Of a stretch of DNA of 64,000 nt, positions 12,981-23,874 are shown in pieces. Under the pieces are notes generated by a model. It searched no databases. It was not told the origin of the DNA and was given only the letters and a program-made list of their open reading frames with translations. The DNA lies in contig JAWZSP010000009.1 in NCBI GenBank assembly GCA_034401135.1, forward strand, positions 1,302,001 through 1,366,000, in the 5' to 3' direction. How positions within the stretch are numbered: the first letter of the stretch is position 1; every line of letters begins with the position of its first letter. Source of the stretch: Volutella citrinella. Its lineage: Eukaryota > Ascomycota > Sordariomycetes > Hypocreales > Nectriaceae. Position numbers and translations under genes: made by a program.

Positions 12981-14713
12981 GCTTCCGTGGTACTTTCTGC
13001 CGCCGTTCCTGCGGCACCGGGCCTAAAGCATGCTGAGCTGCCCAGCCGCAGCGGCCCTCAGCTCGCGCGCCTGTACCACATGGGCCAAGTGACGCTGTGC
13101 AACACCAGCGGCCGATGGAGGACGCTGCCCTATCCAAGCAAATCAATCGTGTAGGAGCGTCACGCACGCACGCACGCACGCACGTACGAAAACAGACGCG
13201 CCAGCCACGCCAGCCAATAACCGTGTTTCCGCGGATCGGGTCGGATGGTTGGAGCCGTCGTCGGTACATGCCCTGCACAGTCGATCATCAGGACGCCGCT
13301 TTGAAAAAGCAAATACAAGCGAACTACCCCAGGAAATATTGGGCCACCCTGGTGCCTTTCCCAGTGGGTTGTGCATTTCAGGATCGCCGCCACGATGCTA
13401 TGCCCCCTGCTGCTTCACCGTTCAACCTCGCTCACGGGCTGAATTGCGCCAACGCCCATCCGTGGAGTAATCACCTCAGACTCACTCCCCCTGTCCAGGC
13501 TAGGAGACGTAATTAATCAACTGACTGCCTGTTGGTCTCACGGTCTGGGGCCGAATTCCGAAGGATTGGTTGGTTGCGTTTTCTCCTCCCCATCGTCGAT
13601 GACTACATAATAGTATCTCGCAACCTCGCCCTCTCGGATAGACATACGACGTACGCACGCAGCAGACGGTAGCGTCCCTGGCATCAGCACCGGTGGCCTC
13701 CCTAGTCTCAAATCTTTTGGTCTTCCAGTCCAGCCCAACGCGGCCCGCGTGCCTGGCTCATCGATCCTCCACACTCACGCGCCTTGCCCGCCTTGGTCCA
13801 GGCCCCTGGGGTCGATACGCTGGAATGCGTTGGGCTACAGACACTACCGGGCCCAGTAGGCCTAAACCTTGGCTCCGTCGGGGATCACGCCGAGTCGCGG
13901 ACCGGGGACGGTCTGGTTTCGGGTCGCCAGCCCAGACCCACGGGCGGCTGTCTTCCCAAGCTTCCCAATAAATTAATCTTATTACTAGTTGCTATCATTC
14001 CTCTAGCTCTCCTGGTAAGATGTGCTAGAGTCTCCGTCCCTGTCTCCAGCTCCGGGTATGGGCGTTCCGCCGTTCCCCGGAACCCGGGCCCAACTGGCAA
14101 CACGTTTCTGTCTCTCCTCTCGACGCGGCGCTGACAACCGTTCGATTTTGTCGAGCTTGCCGCGCTCCCATCATCGGGAGCCAGCAACGCCACAATTGCC
14201 CTGTTGACGACAAGCGGACCTGCTAGCTACCAACAGCTGCCACCGCTGCACCCAGTAGCCGTTCTCCCATGCCATCCATGCCTTGGCCCTTGGTCGGCGC
14301 AAGCGGGGGCGGCTCGAATGTGGACAGGGCTGTGAGCGTCTAGTGTCTTGAGCTAACGACGCTTGGGCTGGGAGCCAGCGCTATCAGCTTTGCAGCTCTC
14401 GCTTTGGAAAATTACTAGAAACAGTATACGTGCGAGGCCTGTCCCATAATCCCAGTCGGCTCCTTGCCGGTGCACCAGCATGTGTGGCTCTCCAGGCAGC
14501 CATTGAGATCCCTCTGCTGGCCATGTGGCGGAAGTCGAATGATGTGATGCATCTGATACGAAAAGCCAGTCGACCAGGGCTGGATTACTTCGCAGTAGTC
14601 TATGGAAGACTCCGCTGATAGTCGAAGGCCTGGTGGTTAATCCCTACGAAACACGAAGCATGGCTGGAGGGGTGCGCCCGCAGAGTCAAAGGTACTATGT
14701 ATAATTTTTCCTG
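12981..14713. other. Intergenic tract with ACGC repeat
   Basis: Between the tentative small gene and the 3' end of the pseudouridine synthase. Apart from an ACGC tetranucleotide tract, I see no supported gene; the open frames are short and unlike known proteins. Confidence 0.5.
13161..13188. repeat. ACGC tetranucleotide microsatellite
   Basis: About seven tandem ACGC/CACG units, the last with one substitution, read directly from the sequence. Confidence 0.9.
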
Positions 14714-16249
14714 TCATGATAGGACCTCCTTGGAATCATCCCTGGCCGCCTCTACCAGTTCTTCCATTCCGCCCACCGACGTTGGGCCACTCATTCCCTT
14801 GGGAGGCATTGCCCATTTCGGGAGGGGACTGACATATGCCCACTCACCACCAGCGTCTTCGTATCGGAGACTGTGCAGCCACAGGGCTAACTCATGGTCG
14901 CCCGGGTCTGAGTACAAGGGCGTCTTGCAGATATCGCAGAGTTCGCCAGTCATCTTCTCGGCCCGTACCTTTTCATACTGATCTACCATGGCATCGTAGT
15001 AGGCCACAGCTTCAGCAACTTCATCTTTGCCCATCCGAGAGAGGCGGCTGATGATATCCTCGTCGGTATTCTGCGTACCATCGCTGTCATTTTGACCTAG
15101 ATCCACGCCCCAGACTCGCTGATTGGCATAGATCGGGTCGTTCTGGATCGGGTGTCCCAGATACTGCAAGTGCACGCGCAATTGATGAGTGCGGCCCGTG
15201 ACAGGGAGGCAACGGACAATGGAGTAGCCTTCGTCGCGGATCGAATCCGGGCTTGGCTCCCTGTCACTTTCCCGGGGCGGATAGTAGGCCAGGCGCTTAA
15301 ACACGGTTCGTGCAGTCTTGCCGTTGGCTCGAACACGGTTCAGGCCAAGCTTGGGCGAGATTTGCAGAATCGGCTGGTCACAGACAACCTCGCCGTCTGG
15401 GAATTTGCCAACAACCCGAGCGAGATACTCCTTTCTAACGCTGCGCTGCTGGATCTTAATGCCAAGGGCCTCGGCTGCAGGCACATTCTTGGCTATGAAC
15501 ATAATACCGCTGGTCAGCCGGTCCAGCCGGTTGCAGGGGTAAGGCAAGAAGTTCTGCCCTCGCTCAGCCTTCATGATTTCGAGGACCGAATTGAACTTGT
15601 ACCGACCCGCAGGGTGGACTGGAACGCCGGCAGGTTTATTGATCACAATCATGTCTTCATCCTCATGAATGATACCGATCGGATCCGAAGTCACGGGAGG
15701 TTCGTGGCGGTGCAGGGTGTGGGAAATGAGGTCCCCATTGTGGACAATATAGTCTGGCCCAACGGTCTGGCCATTCACGTAGATGTGCCCAGTCTCCATA
15801 GCCTTGCGATAGTATGAGAGGGGACGGTCGCGAAACTCGGACTCGAAGATGTCAAGGAGGGGTCTCTCGCGCCACCGTTCCTTGCAGAAGGTATTGTATG
15901 TGAAGTGATAGGGCTCGACCCGCCTGAGGCCGTCCTCGATGATGTAGGGTCGGGGTCCCGAATCGCCTATGGGCGTGATAAGAGGCGCATTGGGGTCTAA
16001 GACAGTTGGCGGGCCGGGTATCTGTTTCTTCTGAGGCTTCGGTCCCTTGGGTCGGCGGGCCGGCTGAGGTTTGACCACGCGAGGGGGTTTGGGAGGGGTG
16101 TCATCGTGGAGTGAGATGTCGCGGAGTTCATCCGCCACCTGGTCGGACGGCTCCGCGGAAGGCGGCGCGGAAGCCATGGTGATGACGGTGCGGCGAGGAG
16201 AGGCGGCTCTGGAGAGAGCAGATCTGTGGAGACGGAGAGCAGCCCTCAT
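14714..16249 (-). CDS. tRNA pseudouridine synthase, RluA family (PUS9/RIB2-like)
   Basis: Single-exon 511-aa enzyme predicted to isomerise uridine to pseudouridine in tRNA; yeast PUS9 and RIB2 relatives act on U32 of mitochondrial and cytosolic tRNAs. An S4-like RNA-binding segment lies at about residues 130-181. The RluA core carries the catalytic-Asp loop as NRLDRLTSG (Asp243; Asn replaces the usual His) and the motif TGRTHQLRVHL (about 351-361). A C-terminal CDICKTPL pair of cysteines is typical of this fungal clade. No deaminase domain is attached, unlike yeast RIB2. Residues 1-24 are Arg/Ser/Ala-rich without acidic residues, like a mitochondrial presequence. Met25 (codon at 16177-16175) sits in an excellent ACCATGG context, whereas the first ATG context is weaker, so leaky scanning could make both mitochondrial and cytosolic forms. 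Confidence 0.93.
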   Translation of the reverse strand: MRAALRLHRSALSRAASPRRTVITMASAPPSAEPSDQVADELRDISLHDDTPPKPPRVVKPQPARRPKGPKPQKKQIPGPPTVLDPNAPLITPIGDSGPRPYIIEDGLRRVEPYHFTYNTFCKERWRERPLLDIFESEFRDRPLSYYRKAMETGHIYVNGQTVGPDYIVHNGDLISHTLHRHEPPVTSDPIGIIHEDEDMIVINKPAGVPVHPAGRYKFNSVLEIMKAERGQNFLPYPCNRLDRLTSGIMFIAKNVPAAEALGIKIQQRSVRKEYLARVVGKFPDGEVVCDQPILQISPKLGLNRVRANGKTARTVFKRLAYYPPRESDREPSPDSIRDEGYSIVRCLPVTGRTHQLRVHLQYLGHPIQNDPIYANQRVWGVDLGQNDSDGTQNTDEDIISRLSRMGKDEVAEAVAYYDAMVDQYEKVRAEKMTGELCDICKTPLYSDPGDHELALWLHSLRYEDAGGEWAYVSPLPKWAMPPKGMSGPTSVGGMEELVEAARDDSKEVLS

Positions 16250-17372
16250 TCCTCAGCGGACAACCACAGGTTTTCGGCGTCGGAAGCAAGGCCCGGCAAG
16301 GGGGACTCTGAGTGATCGGCAAGCGTGATGCGTCTTAGACAGGTCCTGTCAGCTCGTGTTGTTGCCGCCCTTCACGCTTCATTATCGTGACTCTTTTGGC
16401 GGGGTTGAAGTGGGATGTGTGCAAAAAGTCGGGCGGTGGAGTGCGGCAGAATGGATGTTTTTCTTTTGCCTGGTTGGGCTACTTGTGCCTGCCTGTGCCT
16501 GTGGCTGGAAATTTAGTGCTTGGGCCCCCAGAATGGCATCGGGGTGGATGACCGACAAGGTCGACTGGACCAGCTGACCATAGTATTATTCGGAACAGTT
16601 GGCGTTCGATAATTAAGGAGGTCAAAGACCCTGAAGACCCTAGGCGTAGTCCGTAGCCCTTGCAACAACAAGTTGTCAGCTGCAGGGAGTCAAGCCCCAG
16701 TCCATCCGTTGCTCCGACGTGCTGTCGTCCTTGTACGGACAGGAGTAACACCGCCACAGCAGGCACTGGGGCCTGTGATAGGTGAGGTATACTAGTTTAT
16801 TAGTGGGCAATCCCCCAGACTGAGCCCCCGTAAGCCCCACGGTCCCATGGCAGGCAGGGCTTGTTCCGGATTGGCACGCGATGGGCTGGCAAGTGCGGCG
16901 CCTGCCGCTTGGCGGACGCCCCGAGGTCCTCGGCTTGCCGGATTTGGGCAGCGGGCATCACCCCTCTGAAAGCAAGCACGTAAAGTTCACCATTGACGTT
17001 CACCTTCTCTCATCGTCAATGCAAACTTAATCACACCGAAGAGCCGCGCGTGCCATTCATACCACCACCACGGACCAACCGTTGCAGCTCGCTTGCCCAG
17101 GCATGTTGAACGGAACTCTGTCGCAATAGCTCGACCCACCCCCTCGCGCATCCCTTGTCGTCGATGTTTACAGCCTCCATCGCCATTCCTCGCCCATCTC
17201 ATCTCCACCGCTCAGCTCGCCCAATCCCTGCCTGGGTTCACCATCGCGCCCTTCCTCTTTCGTGTCTGCTTTGGGAACGGCATTCACCACGCTCGCAGGC
17301 AATTCATCAATCCTCATAGATCCGTCGTTGCGGGGACAGCGCCAGGTCCACCCGGTGGGTCTCGAGTCCAAT
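16250..17372. other. Divergent intergenic region
   Basis: Shared upstream region of the minus-strand pseudouridine synthase and the plus-strand thioesterase. No gene seen. An in-frame extension upstream of the thioesterase ATG exists (from about 17262) but begins with GTG, so it is not used here. Confidence 0.5.
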
Positions 17373-18166
17373 ATGCCATCCCAAGCCGAGCTCAAAGCCA
17401 GGCGCCGAGAGGATTATCGTTATTTGCTCGACTACCGCACTCGATGGTACGTACGAATCCAACTTGGCCTCTTCTAATCTCCATCTGCTGCCGCCACTCT
17501 GCATCCGAGCGGCCGCACGGTCTGCCTCAAACTTGCGCCCAACGATGCAGATGGCACGGATGGGGACGTTCAACGATCGCCACGCCTGGTTCGCAGGGGC
17601 AGTCAGACGCAAGCGCCATCAAGCTACCCTTGCCCACGCTATAGCAGATGCCTACCGTATATTACCAGCATCAGGCTGACGATTGCCTCACTTGGCGCTG
17701 TTTAGGAACGACAACGACATGTATGATCACATGAACAATTCCATTTACAACTTCCTGTAAGAAGACGCTTCGGGGATAAACGCTGTCAGATTTTGGCATC
17801 GCTAATATCCCTGTAAGCATTGACTCCGTCGTGAATGCCTACCTCATTGAGCACTGCGACCTTCATCCGCCCTCGTCGCCCCAGCACCCCCTGGCTGCGC
17901 ATGGACACACCGACTTCTTTGCCTCTCTTGCTTACCCGGCAGTTGCGGAGTTGGGACTGCGCGTCAATAAGCTCGGCCGATCCAGTGTTACGTACGAGGT
18001 GGGCGTTTTCGAGCGTGGCATCGAGTCTGTCAAAGCCGTCGGGGAGTTTGTACATGTGTTCGTCGACCGCGCTACCGGCAGACCTTCTCCAAACGGCATG
18101 AACAGTGCCTTGAGGCGAGGGCTCGAGCGACTATACGTGGGTAATGATACCCCGTCTAAGCTATGA
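17373..18166 (+). CDS. Hot-dog acyl-CoA thioesterase (4HBT family)
   Basis: Predicted 157-aa thioesterase hydrolysing an acyl-CoA; substrate unknown. Exons are 17373-17446, 17706-17756 and 17818-18166. The introns (259 and 61 nt) have GT/AG ends and all phases join (474 nt in total). The 4HBT signature WNDNDMYDHMNN falls across the first junction; Asp29 aligns with the catalytic Asp of Pseudomonas 4-hydroxybenzoyl-CoA thioesterase, with D32-H33-M-N-N in place of the usual G-H-x-N-N. The rest follows the small single-domain fold (a long helix after the motif, then strands ending in VGEFVHVFVDRATGRP). Length is normal for the family. The first intron is long for this window, so an additional small exon cannot be excluded. 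It is convergent with the oxidoreductase downstream, with 142 bp between the stops. Confidence 0.88.
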
Positions 18167-18308
18167 GTAGCAGTAGACCATCGATTCCAAATTCTTGTCT
18201 CCCCGAGATCGAGTCCGCAAAAGTCAATCTGTGGTGAAGGCCAAGTTGGATGCTTATTTGATATTGACTTTTTGACTTTTCCAAAACCAGCCATCTGACG
18301 CGCGCCAT

Positions 18309-19400
18309 TCACTGTTCGTCGTACTTTTGGGCCGCCCCATCTTGCTCCCCGCTCTTGAACATCTTTTCCAACAGCTCCAGGTCTCCCAGGGCCTGCTCCG
18401 GCGAAAGTTGAGGATTCGGTACCTGGGTGACCAGGCTCTCCGCCCATGCAGCGACTTCCTCGCTCACTCCGGTGGTCCGGGCAAAGTCCTTTGTCGTCTT
18501 ATCTCCGCCAGCCTTCTCAACGGTGACGGTGTCGCCGGCAACAGTCACTGAACCCTTCTCAAACCCCAACTCCCAGTTAAATGCCTTGAGCAGCGACCCC
18601 TGAGATGCCTGGAAAGTTCCGCTCACGCCCGATTTGGTCTGGATCACAGCATTCACCGTGTCCAGTGGAGGCAGATGCTCCTGCACCTGACAGGTCAGAG
18701 CGCGCACCGTATCAGGCTTGGATTCGCCTAAAAGCAGACGCGTTGCCGCAGCCCAGTGAACGCCGCCATCGAGAAGGAAGCCACCCTGATACTCGGGCTT
18801 TCGACGCCATTCGGTTCCATACCATTTGGTGTCTGTGGCCATGTGGCTGAAGACTCGAGCGCTGAAGTGCTTGACCTCGCCCAGCTCACGGCGAGCTTCA
18901 GCGGCGTAGATGAACAAGGGCATGAACCGGTAGTTCTCTGCAATGGCCAGCGTGGCCTTGTTATCCGCCGAGAGGCTCTTGGAGAAGGCAATCAGCTCCT
19001 TCGCATCAGCTACGCATGGGGCGATGGGCTTCTCGGCCAGAACATGCTTTCCAGCGGTCAATGCCGCCCTGATGAATTCAGGCTGAGAGACGATGGGCAG
19101 CGCGATGATAACGGCGTCGACATCAGACCGACGTAGCAGGTCGTGATACGACTTGCCCTCTCCCGCATCGGAAGAATACAAGTCGACAGTTCCGCCCTTT
19201 GTGTTGCGCTCCGCCGTTGCCTCGGCCGACTTGAGAGTCCTGGAGTAGATGGCCTTGAGAGACAAGGTATCCGATTTCATCACAGCAGGCTGCAGAATGT
19301 TAGCCCCGCCCTCATCTGAAGTGGGCAAAGGAGAACTCACCATGTGCTGCTCCTTGGCAAAGATGCCGCCGCCAATGATTGCTACTCCGATTGGTGCCAT
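18309..19400 (-). CDS. Gfo/Idh/MocA-family NAD(P)-dependent oxidoreductase
   Basis: Predicted cytosolic dehydrogenase of sugar- or inositol-type substrates, 346 aa. The start is ATG 19400 (MAPIGVAIIGGGIFA), because the Rossmann dinucleotide motif GGGIFA begins a few residues later; the open frame extends about 200 codons further upstream but encodes nothing family-like. A 51-nt intron (19340-19290; GTGAGT, GGCTAAC, TGCAG) is stop-free and a multiple of three, so retention would add 17 residues. The family-defining AEKP motif is at about residues 105-108, and a GG-HW element typical of the substrate domain follows (FLLDGGVHWAAATRLLL). The C-terminal GFO_IDH_MocA domain looks complete. The exact substrate cannot be read from the sequence. 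The thioesterase neighbour is convergent, not an operon partner. Confidence 0.92.
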   Translation of the reverse strand: MAPIGVAIIGGGIFAKEQHMVSSPLPTSDEGGANILQPAVMKSDTLSLKAIYSRTLKSAEATAERNTKGGTVDLYSSDAGEGKSYHDLLRRSDVDAVIIALPIVSQPEFIRAALTAGKHVLAEKPIAPCVADAKELIAFSKSLSADNKATLAIAENYRFMPLFIYAAEARRELGEVKHFSARVFSHMATDTKWYGTEWRRKPEYQGGFLLDGGVHWAAATRLLLGESKPDTVRALTCQVQEHLPPLDTVNAVIQTKSGVSGTFQASQGSLLKAFNWELGFEKGSVTVAGDTVTVEKAGGDKTTKDFARTTGVSEEVAAWAESLVTQVPNPQLSPEQALGDLELLEKMFKSGEQDGAAQKYDEQ

Positions 19401-22074
19401 GGTCTTTGCCTTTCGATGTTTACTTCGCCCTTGCAGAAATGTACGATGGTTTCTGAGACGCCAGGTTGATGATGGGTTCTTCAGCAATGAAATCATCCAG
19501 TTGTCATATCCTGGCGAGGCGGGGTAGCCCCGCAGTTGATGAAAGTAATTAACCGGCTCCGCCGGTCTTGCGTAGCTTACGGGAAGGAAGTGAGTGAGTC
19601 TTTGCCAATCTGCCCGACAGCCTGATATGGCAGCTCCGCACCACGCGACGGCGTGGGCAGATAACCTTGGTCGAGTCCAGATGTCTACAGTTAGGGAGCA
19701 TTCCACGGCTACAAGCTGGATGCGAAGCCAGGTCCGCCCAACGGTCGAACAACACCAAGGTCCCGCCCTCCGGCGCACCCCGCCCGGTGGCCGAATGTTC
19801 GGCCTCGACAGCTCGCCTTGGCCCGGGCGATTCCGGCACAACCTCCGGTGCAACCTCCGGCTGGTCTCCGGGCCGGGCCCGCACCTAGGCCGACTCACAC
19901 ACCCCCTTGCGCCGGAGACTTGCTGACCGGTCACGCCCACCCTGCTGTCGTTGGCGATCACCACTGTAGTCGCATTTGACAGACAATAATGCCTCGTCCG
20001 CCACAAACGTCTAGCGGAGAAGCCGGGGTAGCCTTGCCTGCAGCCTCAGACTGCCGCCCTACGGCATCACCGTACAGCACCGGCCGATCTGCAGCTGCAT
20101 CATGTACGCACAGAAACGGCCGTCCCGACACCATCTTCAAATTTCGCAGCTCAAGATGAGACGGGCCGTAGCGCGCCTCCGCAAGCCCTGCTTTCGCCAT
20201 TGGTGGGCGCGCACAGCAGCAACAGCCAAGGCGACAGGCATGGCGCAACCCCCCACGAAGCACTCCCCCCTTGCTTTGCCAATACAGAATGCCCGGTTCG
20301 ACAAGTGAACTTTTTCTCCCCCCCAGAAACCTTCCTGTTCAAGCTGCGTACGTGTTTCGGTGGTGCGCTTTGGTTGCCTGTACAGGCAAGTGCTCTCCAT
20401 CTGACAAAGTCGCGATTGGACGGCTTCACGCTGAAACATGCTCCGCCATGAGACGCGGCCGTTGCTTGACGCTCGGATCGACGCACTGATAATCTGAGAT
20501 CCATGCCATTGAGGCCACTAGCAGATCTAAACGGCATGCCGCGAGGTAATTAAAAACAAGGGCTATAACGCAGATGTCGGCAAAAGTCCCACCCTTGCAA
20601 ACCGCACTCTCTCTTACATGCTGCTGCACGGCGTTCACATCCCTCGCCGCTTTGCTCCAACCTCATAGGCGCGTATGAACTTGCTAGTACGTGATGCCAT
20701 CCCCTGGGATAGATCCCTCGACGTCGCAGGTCCAACATGCATCATCCCGCCTGGGCACGGAGGGTGCGCGACCTATCCTTCCTCTCGCCCGGCCGTCAGA
20801 GACAAGTACAACGTCTTGTTTCCCCTTCCCGCCCTGGCGTTTCCCATCCCGCGTCTGCCGTTGGCGCCAACCAACTTCTCTTAGCCCCAAGCGGCACACG
20901 TGCATGTCAGCAAGGGTGATCCAACGTGACAGCGGCCACAAAGCTCTTTGCGGTTATATTTCCCGCAACTAGTTTATGACTGACGCGCCAGACACCGTCC
21001 TTGGAGGCTCTAGGGCACCGCCGCCTCGTAGTTGTCTCAATGGCCATGGAACGTTCTGCCGCGCCGCCAAGAGCCCCCAGCAGCGGCCCCGGCTGCGGTA
21101 GAACCTGGGCTGGTCATGCTCGTGTGGGGGAGAGGGGGGCGGCGCACGGCTGCCACTCTCGTTGGTTCTGATGGGCTAAACTATTCGTTCCGGCATGCCC
21201 TTGCCCTGCCGATGAACACGCTGCATGCACAACCATCAAGGCCTCGAGACCAGGGTCAGGCGAAGGGGTGTGCCCTTCCTTGCCTTGTCGGGCTCTCCAA
21301 GGTCTTCGTCTTGCCAATTCCGGTGGTTACTCTGGCCCAGTCTGCGTTGCATAGCTGCCTCAGTTGTGGCACCGGCTGGGAACCCCGCGCGCAGGTCTGC
21401 GAGGCGTGCGTGGGCGTGAGTCTACTCTGGAATGAAACGAAAATCGGACGATTTGCCATGGAACACGAAACATGGGGGTAATAACATATACTGCGTCTAA
21501 ACTACATGCGGTGTTGTGGTTTCAGAGGGGGATATGTATGCTACCCTACACCTTCCATCTTGAAAGTGGGTGTTGGAAGTGTGTTAGTGCAGGCAAAATG
21601 TGATGCGAACTCCCAATGCAGCCAGCGTTTTATCCCTTCCCTTGTACAGGATCGGATGCTTGGTTTCCAGTTACAGGGCTGTTTCTTGGCACTGTAGAAG
21701 TTGCTCGTCACTTGTAAAACGCACTGAACACGAAACACCAGTCGCGAAGGGTTCTCGTCCCTTCTAGAAGCGCACTGCTGTGCATGTCTGTCCGAGTCCC
21801 CGGCCGTCAACGCGGGCATCACCACAGGCTCCAAACATCAGGAAAAGGATAGGGCCAAGAGAAAACATCGTTGCATCGTATTAAATCACTTAACTTGTCA
21901 AAGTTACATGACATTACACATCTTCCCGTCCAGATTCTTGCCACGAAACCAATGTTCCGCTTCAGAATATCATAGCAAGGGCAGAACCCTGCCAGAGGGA
22001 CGTGCTGTTTGTCTGCACCCTTCTGCAACTGCCCAAGGTGCCATGAGAAATCCATCAAAGACGTCATACAAAAA
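19401..22074. other. Intergenic region
   Basis: Upstream of the oxidoreductase and downstream of the FAD oxidase. No supported gene. Short open frames around 20.1-21.5 kb on both strands have no family resemblance. Confidence 0.5.
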
Positions 22075-23569
22075 TCAGGAAGACTTGACGCCAATCCCAT
22101 GCCCCTTGTGAAAGACATTACGAGGATCGTACTTCTTCTTCAGTTCCTGCAGCCGTGGAAGATTTATGCCATACGCGGCCTGTGGTGTCATAGCATCCGT
22201 CTCGATGTTGATGTATGTACCAACAGGACCGATGGGGCCGTCCTTCGACGAGCTTGGCTGGTAGCCGTTTGTGGAACGGATTTGTTGGCAAATTTCCCTG
22301 TTGAACTGCCGAACCTCGGTATCCAGCGACGGGTCTTCCCACCCGAAAATTGTCACTGCGTCGAAATAGTCTCCTCGATTGGTGTACGCGGTAGCATCCA
22401 GTTTGACCTCTCGAATTTTGGATGTTGGAAAGATTTCGATGGCCATCATGGACGGACTCAAACCCTTGCGGCTTTCGCAAAACTCCCAGAACATCTTGGT
22501 TGTTTGCAGCAATGCGTGGATGTCAAGGGGCATCGTCACGTTGGACGAGCCCGTGAGCCGCCGCATACCATGGGCCAGGCCGGGATTCATAAGCGTATTC
22601 AAATCGGCAACGGACATCACTGAAGTCTTGTCAGAAAGAGCCTCGATTTCCAGAAGCGGAGAAAAGTATTGTCGTGCATCACTTTCACTCCCGTGGAAAC
22701 AGGGGATTGCCATGGTGGCCCGAGTTTTCCCATCTGGGGCATATCCCATGCCAAGCGCCAGGCAGTGACCCTTGGATCTGTCGCGATTGTACAACTCATT
22801 CGCAACAGCAACCAAGTCCGTAAGCTTGTCCTCTGTATAGGCCAAGACACCACTCCAGACATGGCCTTGTCTGTATACTCGGCACACGAATCGAGTTGCG
22901 ACTCCGAACTGGGCACCGGCGCCGCGAATGGCCCAGAAGAGGTCTGCATTATCTTGATCGGATACCTTGACGATGGAGCCATCTGCCAGGACCATCTCGA
23001 CCGAAACAAGATTGTCAACGGTGAGGCCGTACAGGGGACTGAGCCAGCCATGACCTCCGCCCAGCGTCAATCCACCGACGCCGGTATGGTTGACGACGCC
23101 TCCGACAGTGGCGAGTCCATGGCGCTCCAGGGCGCGTTCGACGTCCTCCCAGATGCAGCCTCCACCAAAGGACACCGTCATGTCAGCTGGGTTCACCTCA
23201 ACCTGGCGCATCAAGCCGAGATCAATCACCATGCCGCCTTCAGAGGACGATAAGCCGCCTGACGAATGACCACCGCCGCACACGGTCAATGGGATGTTAT
23301 GTGCGGTGGCGAAGCGAATTGACAGCGACACCTCCTCAGAATTTGCTGGCTTGATGACAATAGCCTGAGGTGTATTAGATCATGAGTGGGCATGGAGGAT
23401 AATGACAGCATACAGCTCGTTTTTGGGTAGCGACGCTCCATCTCCTCAGGCTTGCCTCGTAGCCGGGGTGATGAGGGAGTATCACCTGTCCCATAGATAT
23501 ACCTTCCAGGCCAGGCACGATGCCTTTGGTCTCCTTCAGGATCGAGAAGTCTGTCGTCTGGCTTGCCAT
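22075..23569 (-). CDS. FAD-linked oxidase, berberine-bridge type (FAD_binding_4 plus BBE)
   Basis: Predicted flavoenzyme of 481 aa; fungal relatives oxidise sugars or secondary metabolites. Exon 1 is 23569-23414, the intron 23413-23365 (49 nt), exon 2 23364-22075, joining in phase 0. The FAD domain shows CGGGHSSGG with His85, the usual 8-alpha-histidyl attachment residue. The second attachment site of bicovalent members (Cys in C-x-x-V-G) is absent: the aligned stretch is NHTGVGGLTLGGGHGW, so mono-covalent FAD is expected. The C-terminal BBE signature (LQELKKKYDPRNVFHKG) is intact. No convincing signal peptide is present, which suggests an intracellular enzyme. Its start lies 305 bp beyond the stop of a Zn2Cys6 regulator on the same strand, a frequent arrangement for a pathway-specific factor and its target. 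Confidence 0.93.
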
Positions 23570-23874
23570 GATGCTGCGAAAACGGATTGAGTGTCTTGCT
23601 ACTGTCGAAAATGCGGGGTTGAGCAGGAGAGAAAAATGAGCGAGAGGCGCAGCTTTGTCGGAATATGTCTGGGGCGCATTTGGTGTCTCGGGGAGGCTGA
23701 TGGCTTGCCCTCATGACCAGCAGCCATCTTCACCTGATAGGCTCCGACATATTGTGATACTGCAGCGATTTGTCTCAGGAATTTTAGCCCGGAATGTGGC
23801 GGGCGGAAGTAGCCGCGTCGCACGCAAATGCTCCGTTGACTGACGGAATCGTGATGAGGTGGCGTGTACAAACA
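23570..23874. promoter_or_regulatory. Promoter region of the FAD oxidase
   Basis: 305 bp between the stop of the upstream Zn2Cys6 regulator gene and the ATG of the oxidase, both on the minus strand. It must hold the regulator's 3' end and the oxidase promoter. No TATA box or defined operator was recognised. Confidence 0.5.

Noticed and set aside
18309..20006. Open frame of 565 codons covering the oxidoreductase plus about 200 extra upstream codons
   Set aside because: The Rossmann motif begins right after the internal ATG at 19400, and the upstream part is Arg/Trp/Cys-rich without family character. It is open by chance.
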